From an uncultured Collinsella sp. (GTDB lineage: Bacteria; Actinomycetota; Coriobacteriia; Coriobacteriales; Coriobacteriaceae): DNA of 45,867 nucleotides. The notes under the pieces are model-generated. The model was not told the DNA's origin. It worked only from the letters and a program-made list of their open reading frames with translations, and searched no databases. Positions 1 through 8,349 of this stretch are shown piece by piece. Numbering within the stretch: position 1 is the first letter of the stretch; the number at the start of each line of letters is the position of its first letter. The DNA lies in NCBI GenBank assembly GCA_900757705.1, contig CAAEOW010000134.1:1-45867 (forward strand). Reading direction: 5' to 3'. Both the position numbers and the translations under genes were made by a program.

Positions 1-53
1 AGCAAAGGAGTGTCCCAAAGTGCCGGCACATAAGGAACGTCCCCAAGTGCCGG
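1..53. repeat. GGGAC-type intergenic repeat, partial at window edge
   Basis: The stretch contains GGAGTGTCCC, GTGCCGGCAC and GGAACGTCCCCAAGTGCC. The same units occur in the same order in the repeat cluster at 12699-12838, upstream of pckA. No open reading frame fits, so it is read as a dispersed palindromic repeat. Confidence 0.6.
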
Positions 54-54
54 A

Positions 55-106
55 AAAGGAGAGGCAGCACTGCTGGCAAAACGAGCCGCAGCGCTGCCTC
101 TCTTTA
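55..106 (-). terminator. rho-independent terminator after proB
   Basis: On the minus strand GAGAGGCAGC pairs with GCTGCCTCTC (93-102 with 59-68), with more pairing inside, followed by CTTTT. It begins at the proB stop codon, so proB transcription probably ends here. Confidence 0.7.
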
Positions 107-1231
107 TGCAAACACTATCAAGTTGTCTCGATGGATCGCCGGCTTCTCGGCTAGGTCTGCCAGCAGGCGGTTGCTGGCGATCTGGTCCTGGCGGCGGCCG
201 GCGGCAAGTTCCAGCACGTCCGAATCGGCCTCGGCGATACCGCGGGCGACAACCATGCCGCTCGGGTCGCACACGTCGAGCACATCGCCCTCGGCAAACT
301 GGCCATCGACCTCGCGAATACCCACCGCGAGCAGCGACGATCCGCGGCTGACCAGCGCCTTCGCGGCGCCGTCATCGACCGTCACCGAGCCGTGCGCCTT
401 GTCGCCCAGTGCAATCCACAACTTGCGCGGCGCAATGTCCAGGCGCTCCGCCGGCGGATCGAACAGCGTACCCACGCTCTCGCCGCGGGCCAGACGCACG
501 AGCGCATCGGGCTCCTCGCCCGAGCAAATCACGCTTTGAATGCCCGCCGTCATCAGAATGCGGCTCGCGCGAATCTTGGTGATCATGCCGCCCGTGCCCA
601 CCGATGTGGAAGAATCGCCCGCCGCGGCGATAATCTTGGCATCGATCTTATGCACAACCGGGACGAACTCGGCCGTGGGGTCCTCGTGCGGATTGGCGGT
701 ATAGAGGCCATCGATGTCCGAGAGCGTCACGCACAGGTCGGCAGAAACCAGGCAGCTCACAAGCGCCGCCAGCGTGTCGTTGTCGCCGAACTTGATCTCA
801 TCGACGGTAACGGTGTCGTTCTCGTTGACGACCGGCACCACACCCAGCTCCACAAGGCGCAGCAGGGCGTCGCGCGCGTGCAGGTAGGACGTGCGGCGCG
901 CCGTGTCGTGACGCGTGAGCAGCACGAGCGAGGTGAGCAGGTCGCGCGCATGGAACTCCTCGTCGTAGGCCGACGAGATGATGCACTGACCGGCCGAGGC
1001 GCAGGCCTGCAGGCTCGGCAGGTCGCCGACCGGCTTGTGGTCGAAGCCCAGCACGGGATAGCCACAGGCGATAGCGCCCGAGCTCACCACGACCAGGCGC
1101 CAGCCAAGCTCGCGCAGCGCTGCGGCCTGATCGGCAAGTCCGCCGATAAAGGCGCGGTTGACCTTGCCATCGGCACCCACCACCGTGGACGAACCGATCT
1201 TTACCACCATCGTTTTATAAGAAGTCGTCAT
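104..1231 (-). CDS. proB: glutamate 5-kinase
   Basis: Cytoplasmic ATP-dependent phosphorylation of L-glutamate to glutamyl-5-phosphate, the first step of proline synthesis. The 375 residues match the usual two-domain length: an amino-acid-kinase domain (about 8-255; VVKIGSS near residue 9, SSGAIACG near 50, FGDNDTLAALV near 147, SDIDGLYTANP near 170, GTGGMITK near 213) and a C-terminal PUA domain (about 275-360). No good ribosome binding site precedes the ATG at 1231; an internal ATG at 1210 is an alternative. It lies 79 bp after pncB on the same strand and ends in a terminator. proA is not in the window. Confidence 0.95.
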   Translation of the reverse strand: MTTSYKTMVVKIGSSTVVGADGKVNRAFIGGLADQAAALRELGWRLVVVSSGAIACGYPVLGFDHKPVGDLPSLQACASAGQCIISSAYDEEFHARDLLTSLVLLTRHDTARRTSYLHARDALLRLVELGVVPVVNENDTVTVDEIKFGDNDTLAALVSCLVSADLCVTLSDIDGLYTANPHEDPTAEFVPVVHKIDAKIIAAAGDSSTSVGTGGMITKIRASRILMTAGIQSVICSGEEPDALVRLARGESVGTLFDPPAERLDIAPRKLWIALGDKAHGSVTVDDGAAKALVSRGSSLLAVGIREVDGQFAEGDVLDVCDPSGMVVARGIAEADSDVLELAAGRRQDQIASNRLLADLAEKPAIHRDNLIVFA

Positions 1232-1310
1232 ACGTCAAACCAATCAACTGTTCAGCGAACGGCCGAGCCGGCGGTCAAGGGAGCGTGACTCGCCCCTACC
1301 GCCCAAGGAA

Positions 1311-2816
1311 TTAGTGAGCCCAGGGAAAGGCAGAAGCCGCGGCCATGTTCTTGCGCACGAGCTCGTCGCGCACCTGAGCCAGGCCCTGCTCCATGCCCAC
1401 CACATAGGTCTGCGGGTACAGGAAGCGCTTGAAAGCTGCGTCCAGATGATCGAGCGCCCAAGCACAGCGCTCGCGCGCATCCTGGATACTCTCACGCGGA
1501 GCCACCGCGCTGCCATCGCGCACGATCGGCACCAGCAGCTCGCGATACTCAAGTTCGGACACGTCGGTCACCAGGGCGGCATCGTTCACGGCCACAAGGG
1601 TATTGCCGCGCGCGGCGCCCTCCCCCGCCAGATGGTCCTCGTCATAAATCATGTCGCAGACCGGGCCGCCAAAGCCGTCGTAATAACGGCGCACGCGTTG
1701 CACACCCGGGATCGTGCGCTTGTATGGCTGCTCAGAGAGCTTGACCACCGGCGTCCATGGATCTGCCTCGCTCGCACGGCGGGCGGAAAGCTTGTACACG
1801 CCGCCCAGCGCCGGCTGGTCATAGCAGGTCGCAAGCTTGGTACCCACGCCAAAGCTATCGATGGGCGCGCCCTGGTCGAGCAGCGACTGAATCGTGTACT
1901 CATCCAGATCGTTAGAAACCGAGATCCCCACATAGGGCAGGCCCTCGGCATCAAAACGGCCGCGCACATACTTGGAGAGCTTGGCGAGGTCGCCGGAGTC
2001 GATGCGAATGGCCGACAGGCGCTCGCCCACCGCTTCCATCTCCTTGGCAACCGTAATGGCATGCTCGCAACCCTCGCGTACGTCGTAGGTGTCGATGAGC
2101 AGCGTGCAATTCTTGGGGCTCGACTTGGCAAAGGCGCGGAAGGCCTCGAGCTCGGAGTCGAAGCTCATGACCCAGCTGTGCGCATGCGTGCCAAAGACGG
2201 GAATACCGTAGCGGCGGCCGGCGAGCACATTGGACGTAGAGGAGCAGCCGGCAACGTAGCTCGCGCGCGCGACGGCCAGCCCGCCATCGGGACCCTGGGC
2301 GCGGCGCAGGCCAAACTCGGCAACGGGACGGCCGTCCGCCGCCAGCACCACGCGCGCCGTCTTGGTGGCGACAAGCGTCTGGAACCCAACGATGTTGAGC
2401 AGCGCCGTCTCGAGCAGCTGGCACTCCAGCGCGGGGCCGGTGACGCGAACCATGGGCTCGCGCGGAAAGACGAGCTCGCCCTCGGGGACGGCGTCGATGT
2501 TTACATGTGCACGAAAATCGCGCAGGTAGTCGAGGAATGCAGGCTTGAACATCGCACCGCCGGCCGGGGCCTGGAGTGAGGCGAGGTAGTCGATATCCTC
2601 GGGCGTAAAGCGCAGGTTCTCGACCAGCTCGGGCAGCTCGGCGGTGCCGCACATGACGGCATAGGCGCTGCCAAAGGGATGGTCGCGGTAAAACGCGGTA
2701 AAACAACCCTGCTCATTGGCCTTGCCGCTCTCCCACAGGCCCTGGGCCATAGTGAGCTCGTACAGATCGGTGAGCATTGCAATGTCGGTGGGATGCGAGA
2801 TGTCGGTCAAAGCCAT
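1311..2816 (-). CDS. pncB: nicotinate phosphoribosyltransferase
   Basis: Converts nicotinate plus PRPP (with ATP) to nicotinate mononucleotide in the NAD salvage pathway. The 501 residues cover the full NAPRTase barrel. Family signatures include the N-terminal TDLYELTMAQG (about 16-26), FGLRRAQGPDG (about 168), GTHAHSW (about 209), AIRIDSGDLA (about 270) and FGVGTKLATC (about 323). The ATG at 2816 follows GAAAGGTCG at good spacing. proB follows 79 bp downstream on the same strand, so the two may be co-transcribed although the pathways are unrelated. Confidence 0.95.
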   Translation of the reverse strand: MALTDISHPTDIAMLTDLYELTMAQGLWESGKANEQGCFTAFYRDHPFGSAYAVMCGTAELPELVENLRFTPEDIDYLASLQAPAGGAMFKPAFLDYLRDFRAHVNIDAVPEGELVFPREPMVRVTGPALECQLLETALLNIVGFQTLVATKTARVVLAADGRPVAEFGLRRAQGPDGGLAVARASYVAGCSSTSNVLAGRRYGIPVFGTHAHSWVMSFDSELEAFRAFAKSSPKNCTLLIDTYDVREGCEHAITVAKEMEAVGERLSAIRIDSGDLAKLSKYVRGRFDAEGLPYVGISVSNDLDEYTIQSLLDQGAPIDSFGVGTKLATCYDQPALGGVYKLSARRASEADPWTPVVKLSEQPYKRTIPGVQRVRRYYDGFGGPVCDMIYDEDHLAGEGAARGNTLVAVNDAALVTDVSELEYRELLVPIVRDGSAVAPRESIQDARERCAWALDHLDAAFKRFLYPQTYVVGMEQGLAQVRDELVRKNMAAASAFPWAH

Positions 2817-2900
2817 GGGGCGACCTTTCGGATGCGTTGTGCAGAGGTTGAGGGTTGGAAAAGGGCAGAGTGTTCGGGCATGGCACCCAGCGCGAATGGG

Positions 2901-3341
2901 CTAGAGCAGGCCCATGCTGGTCAGGATCGTGTAGCCCATAAAGATGACAAACGCGATGAGGGCAAGGACAATGATGATTTTTTGAGCCGGCGCCATGCCA
3001 GGGATCTCGTTCTCGCCCGTAGGCTCCTTGGAGGTAACCATGCGCTGGGCAAAGGTCATCTCGTCACGGCTCGGTTTGGGCTCGACGGGCTTGGGGCGAG
3101 CGGCCCTTTTAGGCTGAGGTTTGGGCGCGGCGGGCGCGGGCTTCGCGGCGGCGGGCTTGGGCGCGGGGGCGACGTTCGCGGCGGCCTCCTCGGCCTTCTC
3201 GCGCTCGGCACGCAGGGCGGCCAGCTCCTCACGCTCGCGGCGTGCCTCTTCCTGGGCCTCGCGACGAGCTTTCTCGGCGCGGAGCTCTTCCAACTCGGCG
3301 CGTTCCTCGGCAGACAGTGGTTGGGACTCAAGCTTGGCCAT
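2901..3341 (-). CDS. small coiled-coil protein with a C-terminal membrane anchor
   Basis: About 146 residues; function not recognised. Residues 1-50 are Glu/Arg/Ala-rich and should form a coiled coil (EERAELEELRAEKARREA). Residues 55-95 are Ala/Pro/Lys-rich and probably disordered. The last ~25 residues (IIIVLALIAFVIFMGYTIL) form one membrane helix, so the protein is probably tail-anchored with a cytoplasmic coiled coil. The ATG at 3341 is chosen because AAAGGG precedes it by seven bases; a longer reading from 3377 would run into the tRNA terminator. It sits just downstream of tRNA-Ala, possibly reached by read-through. Confidence 0.75.
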   Translation of the reverse strand: MAKLESQPLSAEERAELEELRAEKARREAQEEARREREELAALRAEREKAEEAAANVAPAPKPAAAKPAPAAPKPQPKRAARPKPVEPKPSRDEMTFAQRMVTSKEPTGENEIPGMAPAQKIIIVLALIAFVIFMGYTILTSMGLL

Positions 3342-3358
3342 GGTACAGCCCTTTCTTT

Positions 3359-3392
3359 TAAAAAAAGCCGCCGACACAATGTCAGCGGCTTA
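3359..3392 (-). terminator. terminator of the tRNA-Ala transcript
   Basis: On the minus strand AAGCCGCTGACA pairs with TGTCGGCGGCTT around a three-base loop (one wobble position) and is followed by a run of T. It lies 14 bp after the tRNA and immediately before the ribosome binding site of the next gene. Confidence 0.8.
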
Positions 3393-3405
3393 TCAAATCC
3401 AAGGG

Positions 3406-3478
3406 TGGAGACGAAGGGAGTCGAACCCTCGGCCTCTGCCATGCGACGGCAGCGCTCTCCCAACTGAGCTACGTCCCC
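3406..3478 (-). tRNA. tRNA-Ala (anticodon CGC)
   Basis: The 73-nt minus-strand sequence folds as a full cloverleaf. The acceptor stem is GGGGACG with CGTCTCC and holds the G3:U70 wobble pair that identifies alanine tRNAs. The anticodon stem is CTGCC/GGCAG around loop GTCGCAT, giving anticodon CGC (codon GCG). The T arm is GAGGG-TTCGACT-CCCTT. The 3' end after discriminator A reads CCC, so CCA is not encoded exactly and must be added after transcription. Confidence 0.95.
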
Positions 3479-3592
3479 AGGACAAGTCGATATTTTACCT
3501 ACGGCTCGCCAACTGTCAACGCCCAATACCCAGTCTTTTTGGGACGGGGCTTTTTTGACTACTTTCGGATGCCGGTTCGGCCCCACACCGGG

Positions 3593-3701
3593 AGTAGTCT
3601 TTTTGGGACGGGGCTGTTTTAGCTACCCCTGCCGCTGTTCGGCCAAACCGTTCGCGTTGCCTGTCGGGGTAGCTAAAACAGCCCCGTCCCAAAAGACTAC
3701 T
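3593..3701. repeat. 109-bp inverted repeat with GGGACGGGGC arms
   Basis: Arms of about 36 bp, running from AGTAGTC through GGGACGGGGC to AGCTACCCC, face each other almost perfectly across a 36-bp spacer (3630-3665). A further partial arm, with GGGACGGGGC, lies at 3537-3550. Related fragments recur at 14855-14890 and 17677-17713. No coding sequence is present. Confidence 0.8.
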
Positions 3702-3749
3702 TCTAATGATTTTTTAATCCCCGTCCCAGAAAAATCATCGGCGAACGCG

Positions 3750-4688
3750 CTACTTTGCGCTGGTGAGGACGCCGGTGGTGTCGAACGCCGGGGTAAAGCT
3801 CTCGTCTACCGCGCCGCCTTCTTGCCAAAACATCGTCGTAAAGCCCAGGTCGTCGGCATGGTCGAGCACCTGCTCGTACTCCTCGCGCGTCACGGCGCGC
3901 GCCAGGTCGCCGCCTTGTTCGCGCATGAGGGCATTGGGCGTGTACTGGTTCATGACCGAGATCGGCACGTCGCCCACCGTCTGCCACACCAGGTCCAACA
4001 CGCGGCACGAATCGTCCGCATGCCCCGGCAGCACCAGATGACGCACGATTATGCCGCGCCTCATGAGCCCGTCCTCGTCTACCAGCTCTCCCCCGCGGCG
4101 CTCAATCTCGCGCGCCATCTGGGCCAGACCCGACACGGCCACGCGCGGGTAGTCCTTAATATGAGAAAGCGACTGCGCAAGCCCGGCATCGGCATATTTA
4201 AAGTCCGTAAGCCACACGTCGACCAGGTCGCCCAGCGCCGCCACGGCACTCGCGCGCTCGTAACCACTCGTGTTGTAGACAATTGGGATGACCAACCCGC
4301 GCGTCCGTGCCGCGGCAATCGCGGCAGGCAACAGGTGCGCATAGTGCGTCGCCGTCACCAGGTTGATGTTATTGGCGCCCTGGTCCTGCAGCTCCAGCAT
4401 AATCTCGACCAAACGCTCGGGCGAAATCTCAAGACCGAAATTGCCCGTCGAGATCTCGTGGTTTTGGCAGTAGATACATTTGAGCGAACAGCCGCTAAAG
4501 AAAATCGTACCCGAGCCGGCCTCGCCCGAAATGGGCGGTTCCTCCCACATATGGAGCGCCGCGCGGGCGACCTTAAGCGTGTTGTCGGCGCCGCACACGC
4601 CACGCGCGCCCTCGTCGCGCGCCGCACCGCAACGGCGCGGACACAAATGGCAGGCGGGCGAAAAAAGTTCGGTCAACGACGTCGGCAT
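3750..4688 (-). CDS. radical SAM protein, PflA/PflX-like (COG1313 type)
   Basis: About 312 residues. Cys67-x3-Cys71-x2-Cys74 (GCSLKCIYC) is the radical SAM [4Fe-4S] motif. An N-terminal cysteine set (C13, C16, C20, C32 in CHLCPRRC...CGA) is typical of the PflX-like group related to pyruvate-formate-lyase activating enzymes. Its substrate is unknown; it probably generates a 5'-deoxyadenosyl radical to activate or modify a partner, and no glycyl-radical enzyme gene lies beside it. The ATG at 4688 is preferred because GGAG lies nine bases upstream; an in-frame TTG at 4703 is less likely. Confidence 0.85.
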   Translation of the reverse strand: MPTSLTELFSPACHLCPRRCGAARDEGARGVCGADNTLKVARAALHMWEEPPISGEAGSGTIFFSGCSLKCIYCQNHEISTGNFGLEISPERLVEIMLELQDQGANNINLVTATHYAHLLPAAIAAARTRGLVIPIVYNTSGYERASAVAALGDLVDVWLTDFKYADAGLAQSLSHIKDYPRVAVSGLAQMAREIERRGGELVDEDGLMRRGIIVRHLVLPGHADDSCRVLDLVWQTVGDVPISVMNQYTPNALMREQGGDLARAVTREEYEQVLDHADDLGFTTMFWQEGGAVDESFTPAFDTTGVLTSAK

Positions 4689-4801
4689 AAAAACATGCTC
4701 CAAAACAATGATTCAGCAGCTCAAACGTAAAGGGACCAACCGCACAGACGGCTCGAGCCCAAGGCGCCGTAATCGTCCGACACGATTTTTATAATGTCAA
4801 G

Positions 4802-4985
4802 ACTGGAATCGACAAAGTGCCGCTTTATGATGTAGGTATTCCGCCCCCCGCGGAGCAACTGGGTGAACCGTCGCGTTTATTTAGGGAGCCCACACAGTCG
4901 TACCTAGTACAGGTATCCTTCGTTGTTAAGGACGCTGAAACAGTCGATGAGGGCACCCACCTGTTTTAGGTGGGTTCATTTTCGT
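4802..4985 (+). ncRNA. structured intergenic RNA, candidate 6S RNA
   Basis: A perfect TATAAT at 4790-4795 would start transcription near 4802. A terminator-type hairpin (CCCACCT-GTTTT-AGGTGGG, 4956-4974) followed by TTCATTTT would end it near 4985, giving about 180 nt, the length of 6S RNA. Other stems are TCCGC/GCGGA (4840-4854), TACC/GGTA (4901-4915) and TCCTT/AAGGA. The GGGCACCCACCT...AGGTGGGTTC ending resembles 6S RNAs I remember, but I could not confirm a closed central-bubble fold. TGGGTG (4860-4865) can also pair with CACCCA (4954-4959), competing with the terminator stem, so a regulatory leader is the alternative. Confidence 0.5.
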
Positions 4986-4994
4986 AACGTGGGG

Positions 4995-5021
4995 GGTGGT
5001 TTTCATTTGCCGAAAACCACC
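4995..5021. repeat. perfect 10-bp inverted repeat
   Basis: GGTGGTTTTC and GAAAACCACC face each other across seven bases. It lies just after the putative RNA terminator and shares the GGTGGTTTT end with the 37-bp repeats elsewhere, but lacks their GGGGACAGG core. It could be a second terminator or a decayed repeat. The stretch from 5022 to 5213 shows nothing further. Confidence 0.55.
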
Positions 5022-5213
5022 ATTACAGCCCATATGGATCCCCGCCGGTATCCCGACAAGCCATCGACAACATCCCAATATCTGGTAAGCGCGTGATTAT
5101 CGCTGCATGCAATTCCATGCACCCCCCGTGGTCGAGTATCATGGTTCGGCTATGCCCTTTGCGCATGGCGTTCTTCTGACCTTTTCCTTCGACGCTTGGC
5201 GGTTTTTAGATTC

Positions 5214-6413
5214 ATGGCTTCATCCCCGAGCTACATACCGTACCTATGCGTGGCAGCGGCGGCCTTTATCACGACCTTCCTCATGGTGCCCCTGGTCAAG
5301 CGCTTGGCAATTAAGCTCGACGCCGTCGACTATCCTTCCAAGCGCCGCATCAACACCAAGCCCATCCCGCGTTTGGGCGGAACGGCGGTGTTTTTGGGCC
5401 TGGTCGTTGCCTGCATTGTGCAAATCCTAGGCACCTGGCACCTAGGCTGGCCGCCCGTCCTGGTGCCGCACCCGCGCCTTCACATTAGCTATCCCATGCT
5501 GGCGCTCTCCTTTACCGTCATCTTTGCGACCGGCGCTATCGACGACGTCTTCCAGCTCAAGCCCAAGCAAAAACTGGCCGGTCAAGTCCTCGCCGCGCTC
5601 ATCGCCTGCGTGGGCGGCCTGCGCATCGGCGTCATCGTCAACCCGTTTGCCCCCGGCGAGATCATGCTCGGATGGCTCGCCTACCCCATCACCGTGATCT
5701 ATCTGGTGGCATTCACCAACATCATTAACCTCATCGACGGCCTCGACGGCTTAGCCACGGGCATCTGCGGCATCGCGTCGTTCACCATGTTTTCGATGGC
5801 CGTTCTCTCGGGCCGCATCGACGCCGCCGCGCTCTCCATTGCGCTCTTTGGCGCCTGTCTGGCCTTTTTGCGCTACAACTTCAACCCCGCAAGCATCTTC
5901 TTGGGCGACTCGGGGTCGCTGCTTCTGGGCTTTGCGCTGGGCTCCATCTCGCTGCTCAACGTGAGCCGCACCGCCGCGCTCACCTCGCTTATCATTCCGC
6001 TCATCGTTGCCGGCGTGCCCATCATCGACACGTTTAGCGCCATCGTGCGCCGCAAGCGCGCCCACATTAGCATCGGGCAGGCCGACAAGGGCCACATCCA
6101 CCACCGCCTGATCCAAGAAGGCTACAACCAAAAACAGGCAGTGCTCCTCATCTACGCCTGGTGCATCATGCTTTCGGCCGGCGCCGCCGCGATTAACCAG
6201 GTCGAGGTGCCCATGCGCGTGCTCATCTTTACCGTGCTCGCCATTGGCTCGGCGGCCTTTGCCAAGCATCTACATCTGTTTGAGCCCGTGCTGCGCCACC
6301 ATTACAACAAGCGCACGCACGAGGACGAGCTCGTCACCCCCGACGATCCCGCCTTTAAGCAGGAGGAGCAGGCAGCCGAGGAACGTAAGGAAGAGCGCCA
6401 CCACAAGCTCTAG
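5214..6413 (+). CDS. MraY/WecA/TagO-family undecaprenyl-phosphate sugar-1-phosphate transferase
   Basis: Integral membrane enzyme that transfers a sugar-1-phosphate, probably GlcNAc-1-P, from a UDP-sugar to undecaprenyl phosphate, starting a cell-wall or surface glycan. About 399 residues with some ten membrane helices. Family motifs are present: the first Asp-Asp pair in IDDVFQLKPKQKLAGQ (near 107), NLIDGLDGLATG (near 171), LRYNFNPASIFLGDSGS (near 218) and the HIHHRL loop (near 294). The C-terminal ~35 residues are charged and cytoplasmic. The start is uncertain: no strong ribosome binding site precedes ATG 5214, and TTG 5196 is in frame. Confidence 0.9.
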   Translation: MASSPSYIPYLCVAAAAFITTFLMVPLVKRLAIKLDAVDYPSKRRINTKPIPRLGGTAVFLGLVVACIVQILGTWHLGWPPVLVPHPRLHISYPMLALSFTVIFATGAIDDVFQLKPKQKLAGQVLAALIACVGGLRIGVIVNPFAPGEIMLGWLAYPITVIYLVAFTNIINLIDGLDGLATGICGIASFTMFSMAVLSGRIDAAALSIALFGACLAFLRYNFNPASIFLGDSGSLLLGFALGSISLLNVSRTAALTSLIIPLIVAGVPIIDTFSAIVRRKRAHISIGQADKGHIHHRLIQEGYNQKQAVLLIYAWCIMLSAGAAAINQVEVPMRVLIFTVLAIGSAAFAKHLHLFEPVLRHHYNKRTHEDELVTPDDPAFKQEEQAAEERKEERHHKL

Positions 6414-6572
6414 GGTAAGCTGCCGAGAATGTGCCAAGGCATCGCTGACCAAGTGCAACTACATCGCATCAATCGCGTAAGCCACCCCTTGCCAGCCCCT
6501 CGCCTACTTACGCCCCGCCCCTCCAATAAACGCGTTATCATCTTGACCCATGAACATACGTTAGGAGCAATC

Positions 6573-7622
6573 ATGCCAAACGAGAACAGCTACGAAGTCG
6601 CGCTGCAAAAAAGCAACGCCATTCGCGAGGGCCTGGCCAAGACGCCCGAAAAGTTCACCATGCTTACCGGCGACCGCCCCACCGGCCGTCTGCACCTGGG
6701 CCACTACTTTGGCACTCTCAAGGGCCGTGTGGAGCTGCAGAACATGGGTGCCAAGACCAACGTGCTCATCGCCGACTACCAGGTCATCACCGACCGCGAC
6801 ACCACCGAGCACATCCAGGACAACGTGTACAACATGGTCATGGACTATCTTGCCTGCGGTATCGATCCCGACAAGACCATGATCTACGCGCACTCCGCCG
6901 TGCCCGCCGCCAACCAGCTCATGCTGCCGTTCCTGTCGCTGGTGTCCGAGGCCGAGCTAGCGCGCAACCCCACCGTCAAGGCCGAGATGGAGGCATCGGG
7001 CCACGAGCTTACCGGCCTTCTGCTCACCTACCCGGTGCACCAGGCTTGCGACATCTTGTTCTGCAAGGGCAACGTGGTGCCCGTCGGTCGCGACCAGCTG
7101 CCGCACGTCGAGCTCACCCGCACCATCGCCCGCCGCTTTAACAACCGCTACGGCAAGGTGTTCCCCGAGGTCGACGCGCTGCTGTCCGAGACCCCGCTGC
7201 TGCCCGGCCTGGACGGCCGCAAGATGAGCAAGAGCTACGGCAACGCCATTAACATCTCGATGACCGCCGAGGAGACGGCCAAGCGCATCAAGAAGAGCCA
7301 GACCGACTCCGAGCGCATGATCACGTTTGATCCCGAGAACCGCCCCGGCGTGTCCGGCTTACTTTCGACGGCCGCCATCTGCACCGGCCGCTCCGAGGTC
7401 GAGATTGCCGAGGAGATTGGCATGGGCGGCTCCGGCCAGCTCAAGAAGTACGTGACCGAGGCCGTCAACGAGTACTTCGCCCCGATCCGCGAGCGTCGTC
7501 AGCGCTATGAGAACGACCTGGACTACGTGAAGGACGTGCTACACGAGGGTAACCGCCGCGCCAACGAGATCGCCGAGCAGACCCTGGCCGAGGTTCAGGA
7601 CGCCATGGGTATGGTGTACTAG
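6573..7622 (+). CDS. trpS: tryptophanyl-tRNA synthetase
   Basis: Class I aminoacyl-tRNA synthetase charging tRNA-Trp in the cytoplasm. 349 residues, within the bacterial range. The HIGH-type signature is HLGH at 41-44 after TGDRPTGR, and the KMSKS loop is intact near residue 216 (GRKMSKSYGN). The ATG at 6573 follows TAGGAGCAATC; the frame stays open upstream to 6429 but that part has no start signal. I see no T-box in the 158-bp leader. Confidence 0.97.
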   Translation: MPNENSYEVALQKSNAIREGLAKTPEKFTMLTGDRPTGRLHLGHYFGTLKGRVELQNMGAKTNVLIADYQVITDRDTTEHIQDNVYNMVMDYLACGIDPDKTMIYAHSAVPAANQLMLPFLSLVSEAELARNPTVKAEMEASGHELTGLLLTYPVHQACDILFCKGNVVPVGRDQLPHVELTRTIARRFNNRYGKVFPEVDALLSETPLLPGLDGRKMSKSYGNAINISMTAEETAKRIKKSQTDSERMITFDPENRPGVSGLLSTAAICTGRSEVEIAEEIGMGGSGQLKKYVTEAVNEYFAPIRERRQRYENDLDYVKDVLHEGNRRANEIAEQTLAEVQDAMGMVY

Positions 7623-7648
7623 GCAAAGCGCCTTCGCACAACATAGAC

Positions 7649-7668
7649 GGTGAGGCTGAATCCTCACC
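7649..7668. repeat. small hairpin after trpS
   Basis: GGTGAGG and CCTCACC surround a six-base loop, 27 bp after the trpS stop. It is followed directly by the larger hairpin at 7676-7715. Confidence 0.5.
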
Positions 7669-7675
7669 GAAACAG

Positions 7676-7715
7676 GAACAGGCCCGCTGGCAGATAGTTG
7701 CCAGCGGGCCTGTTC
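7676..7715 (+). terminator. strong 17-bp perfect hairpin after trpS
   Basis: GAACAGGCCCGCTGGCA is exactly complementary to the sequence at 7699-7715 across a six-base loop. No T-run follows, so it is either a U-poor terminator or a 3'-end-protecting structure. The rest of the spacer to 7894 holds no convincing gene; a 19-codon reading frame (7751-7810) is discussed under findings. Confidence 0.6.
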
Positions 7716-7894
7716 CCGAAGTACACCGTTGAATCGCACAGAGGGGAGGAATGCGAATCAAACTCAACAGGGCAGGCTTTTTCATCGCCTATTGCCTGCT
7801 CCGTTGCTGAAAACAATATAGTTCACCGTGGTTTACTTTGTAGCGTCAATATGTTCCCCCATAGCTTCTCCATAAGTTAGCTCAGGTAAACTAG

Positions 7895-7931
7895 AACCAC
7901 CACAAAGGGGACAGGCACCTTTGTGGTGGTT
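7895..7931 (+). repeat. 37-bp REP-like palindrome, copy 1
   Basis: The arms AACCACCACAAAGG and CCTTTGTGGTGGTT enclose GGACAGGCA. Copies at 8301, 9879, 10836 and 43506 are identical or nearly so. Copies 1 and 2 bracket the MGMT gene in opposite orientation. Confidence 0.9.
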
Positions 7932-7949
7932 TTAACCACGGCAGAGCCG

Positions 7950-8270
7950 CTAGAGCCCCGCAGGCCAGCGACAGGCGGCCAAGTCGACGTGCATGTCGTC
8001 CTTAAACGCCACACCCTCCCCTAGCAAAAGCTCACGTTGAGCATCGGGACCGCCAAAAGCAAAACCATCGCATATGCGGCCATCGGCAAACACCACGCGG
8101 TGACAGGGAATCTCGCCGGGGCGCGGATTGCCATGCAGGGCATACCCCACGTACCGCGCACTTCGTGGACGTCCAGCAAGCAGCGCCACCTGACCATACG
8201 TGGCGACCATCCCCTCGGGAATCTGCTCGACCACCTCGTACACCCGCTCAAAAAAGCCCTCAGACGCCAT
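7950..8270 (-). CDS. MGMT-family protein (DNA-binding/active-site domain only)
   Basis: 106 residues, one domain of the O6-methylguanine-DNA methyltransferase family. The helix-turn-helix part (MVATYGQVALLAGRPRSARYVGYAL, about 21-45, given here in overlapping family positions) leads to IPCHRVV with the alkyl-acceptor cysteine at Cys56. It should therefore transfer alkyl groups irreversibly to itself rather than act only as an alkyltransferase-like sensor, where Trp replaces Cys. The N-terminal domain of full-length Ogt is absent. The start at 8270 has GGAAGGGAG upstream. It sits between two inverted 37-bp repeats. Confidence 0.88.
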   Translation of the reverse strand: MASEGFFERVYEVVEQIPEGMVATYGQVALLAGRPRSARYVGYALHGNPRPGEIPCHRVVFADGRICDGFAFGGPDAQRELLLGEGVAFKDDMHVDLAACRWPAGL

Positions 8271-8300
8271 TGCTCGCTCCCTTCCACCCGGAATAGCATA

Positions 8301-8337
8301 AACCACCACAAAGGTGCCTGTCCCCTTTGTGGTGGTT
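8301..8337 (-). repeat. 37-bp REP-like palindrome, copy 2
   Basis: Same element as at 7895 but in reverse orientation (AAGGTGCCTGTCCCC core). It lies between the degV stop and the MGMT start and could act as a transcription barrier. Confidence 0.9.
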
Positions 8338-8349
8338 TTGGCAGGTGGG

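Noticed and set aside
2679..3467. 262-codon open frame on the plus strand
   Set aside because: Overlaps pncB, the coiled-coil gene and the tRNA; no start signal.
3750..4688. Pyruvate formate-lyase activating enzyme proper
   Set aside because: The cluster motif fits, but the extra N-terminal cysteines and the absence of pflB nearby favour the PflX-like group.
6414..6572. T-box leader before trpS
   Set aside because: No specifier hairpin, T-box sequence or antiterminator was found.
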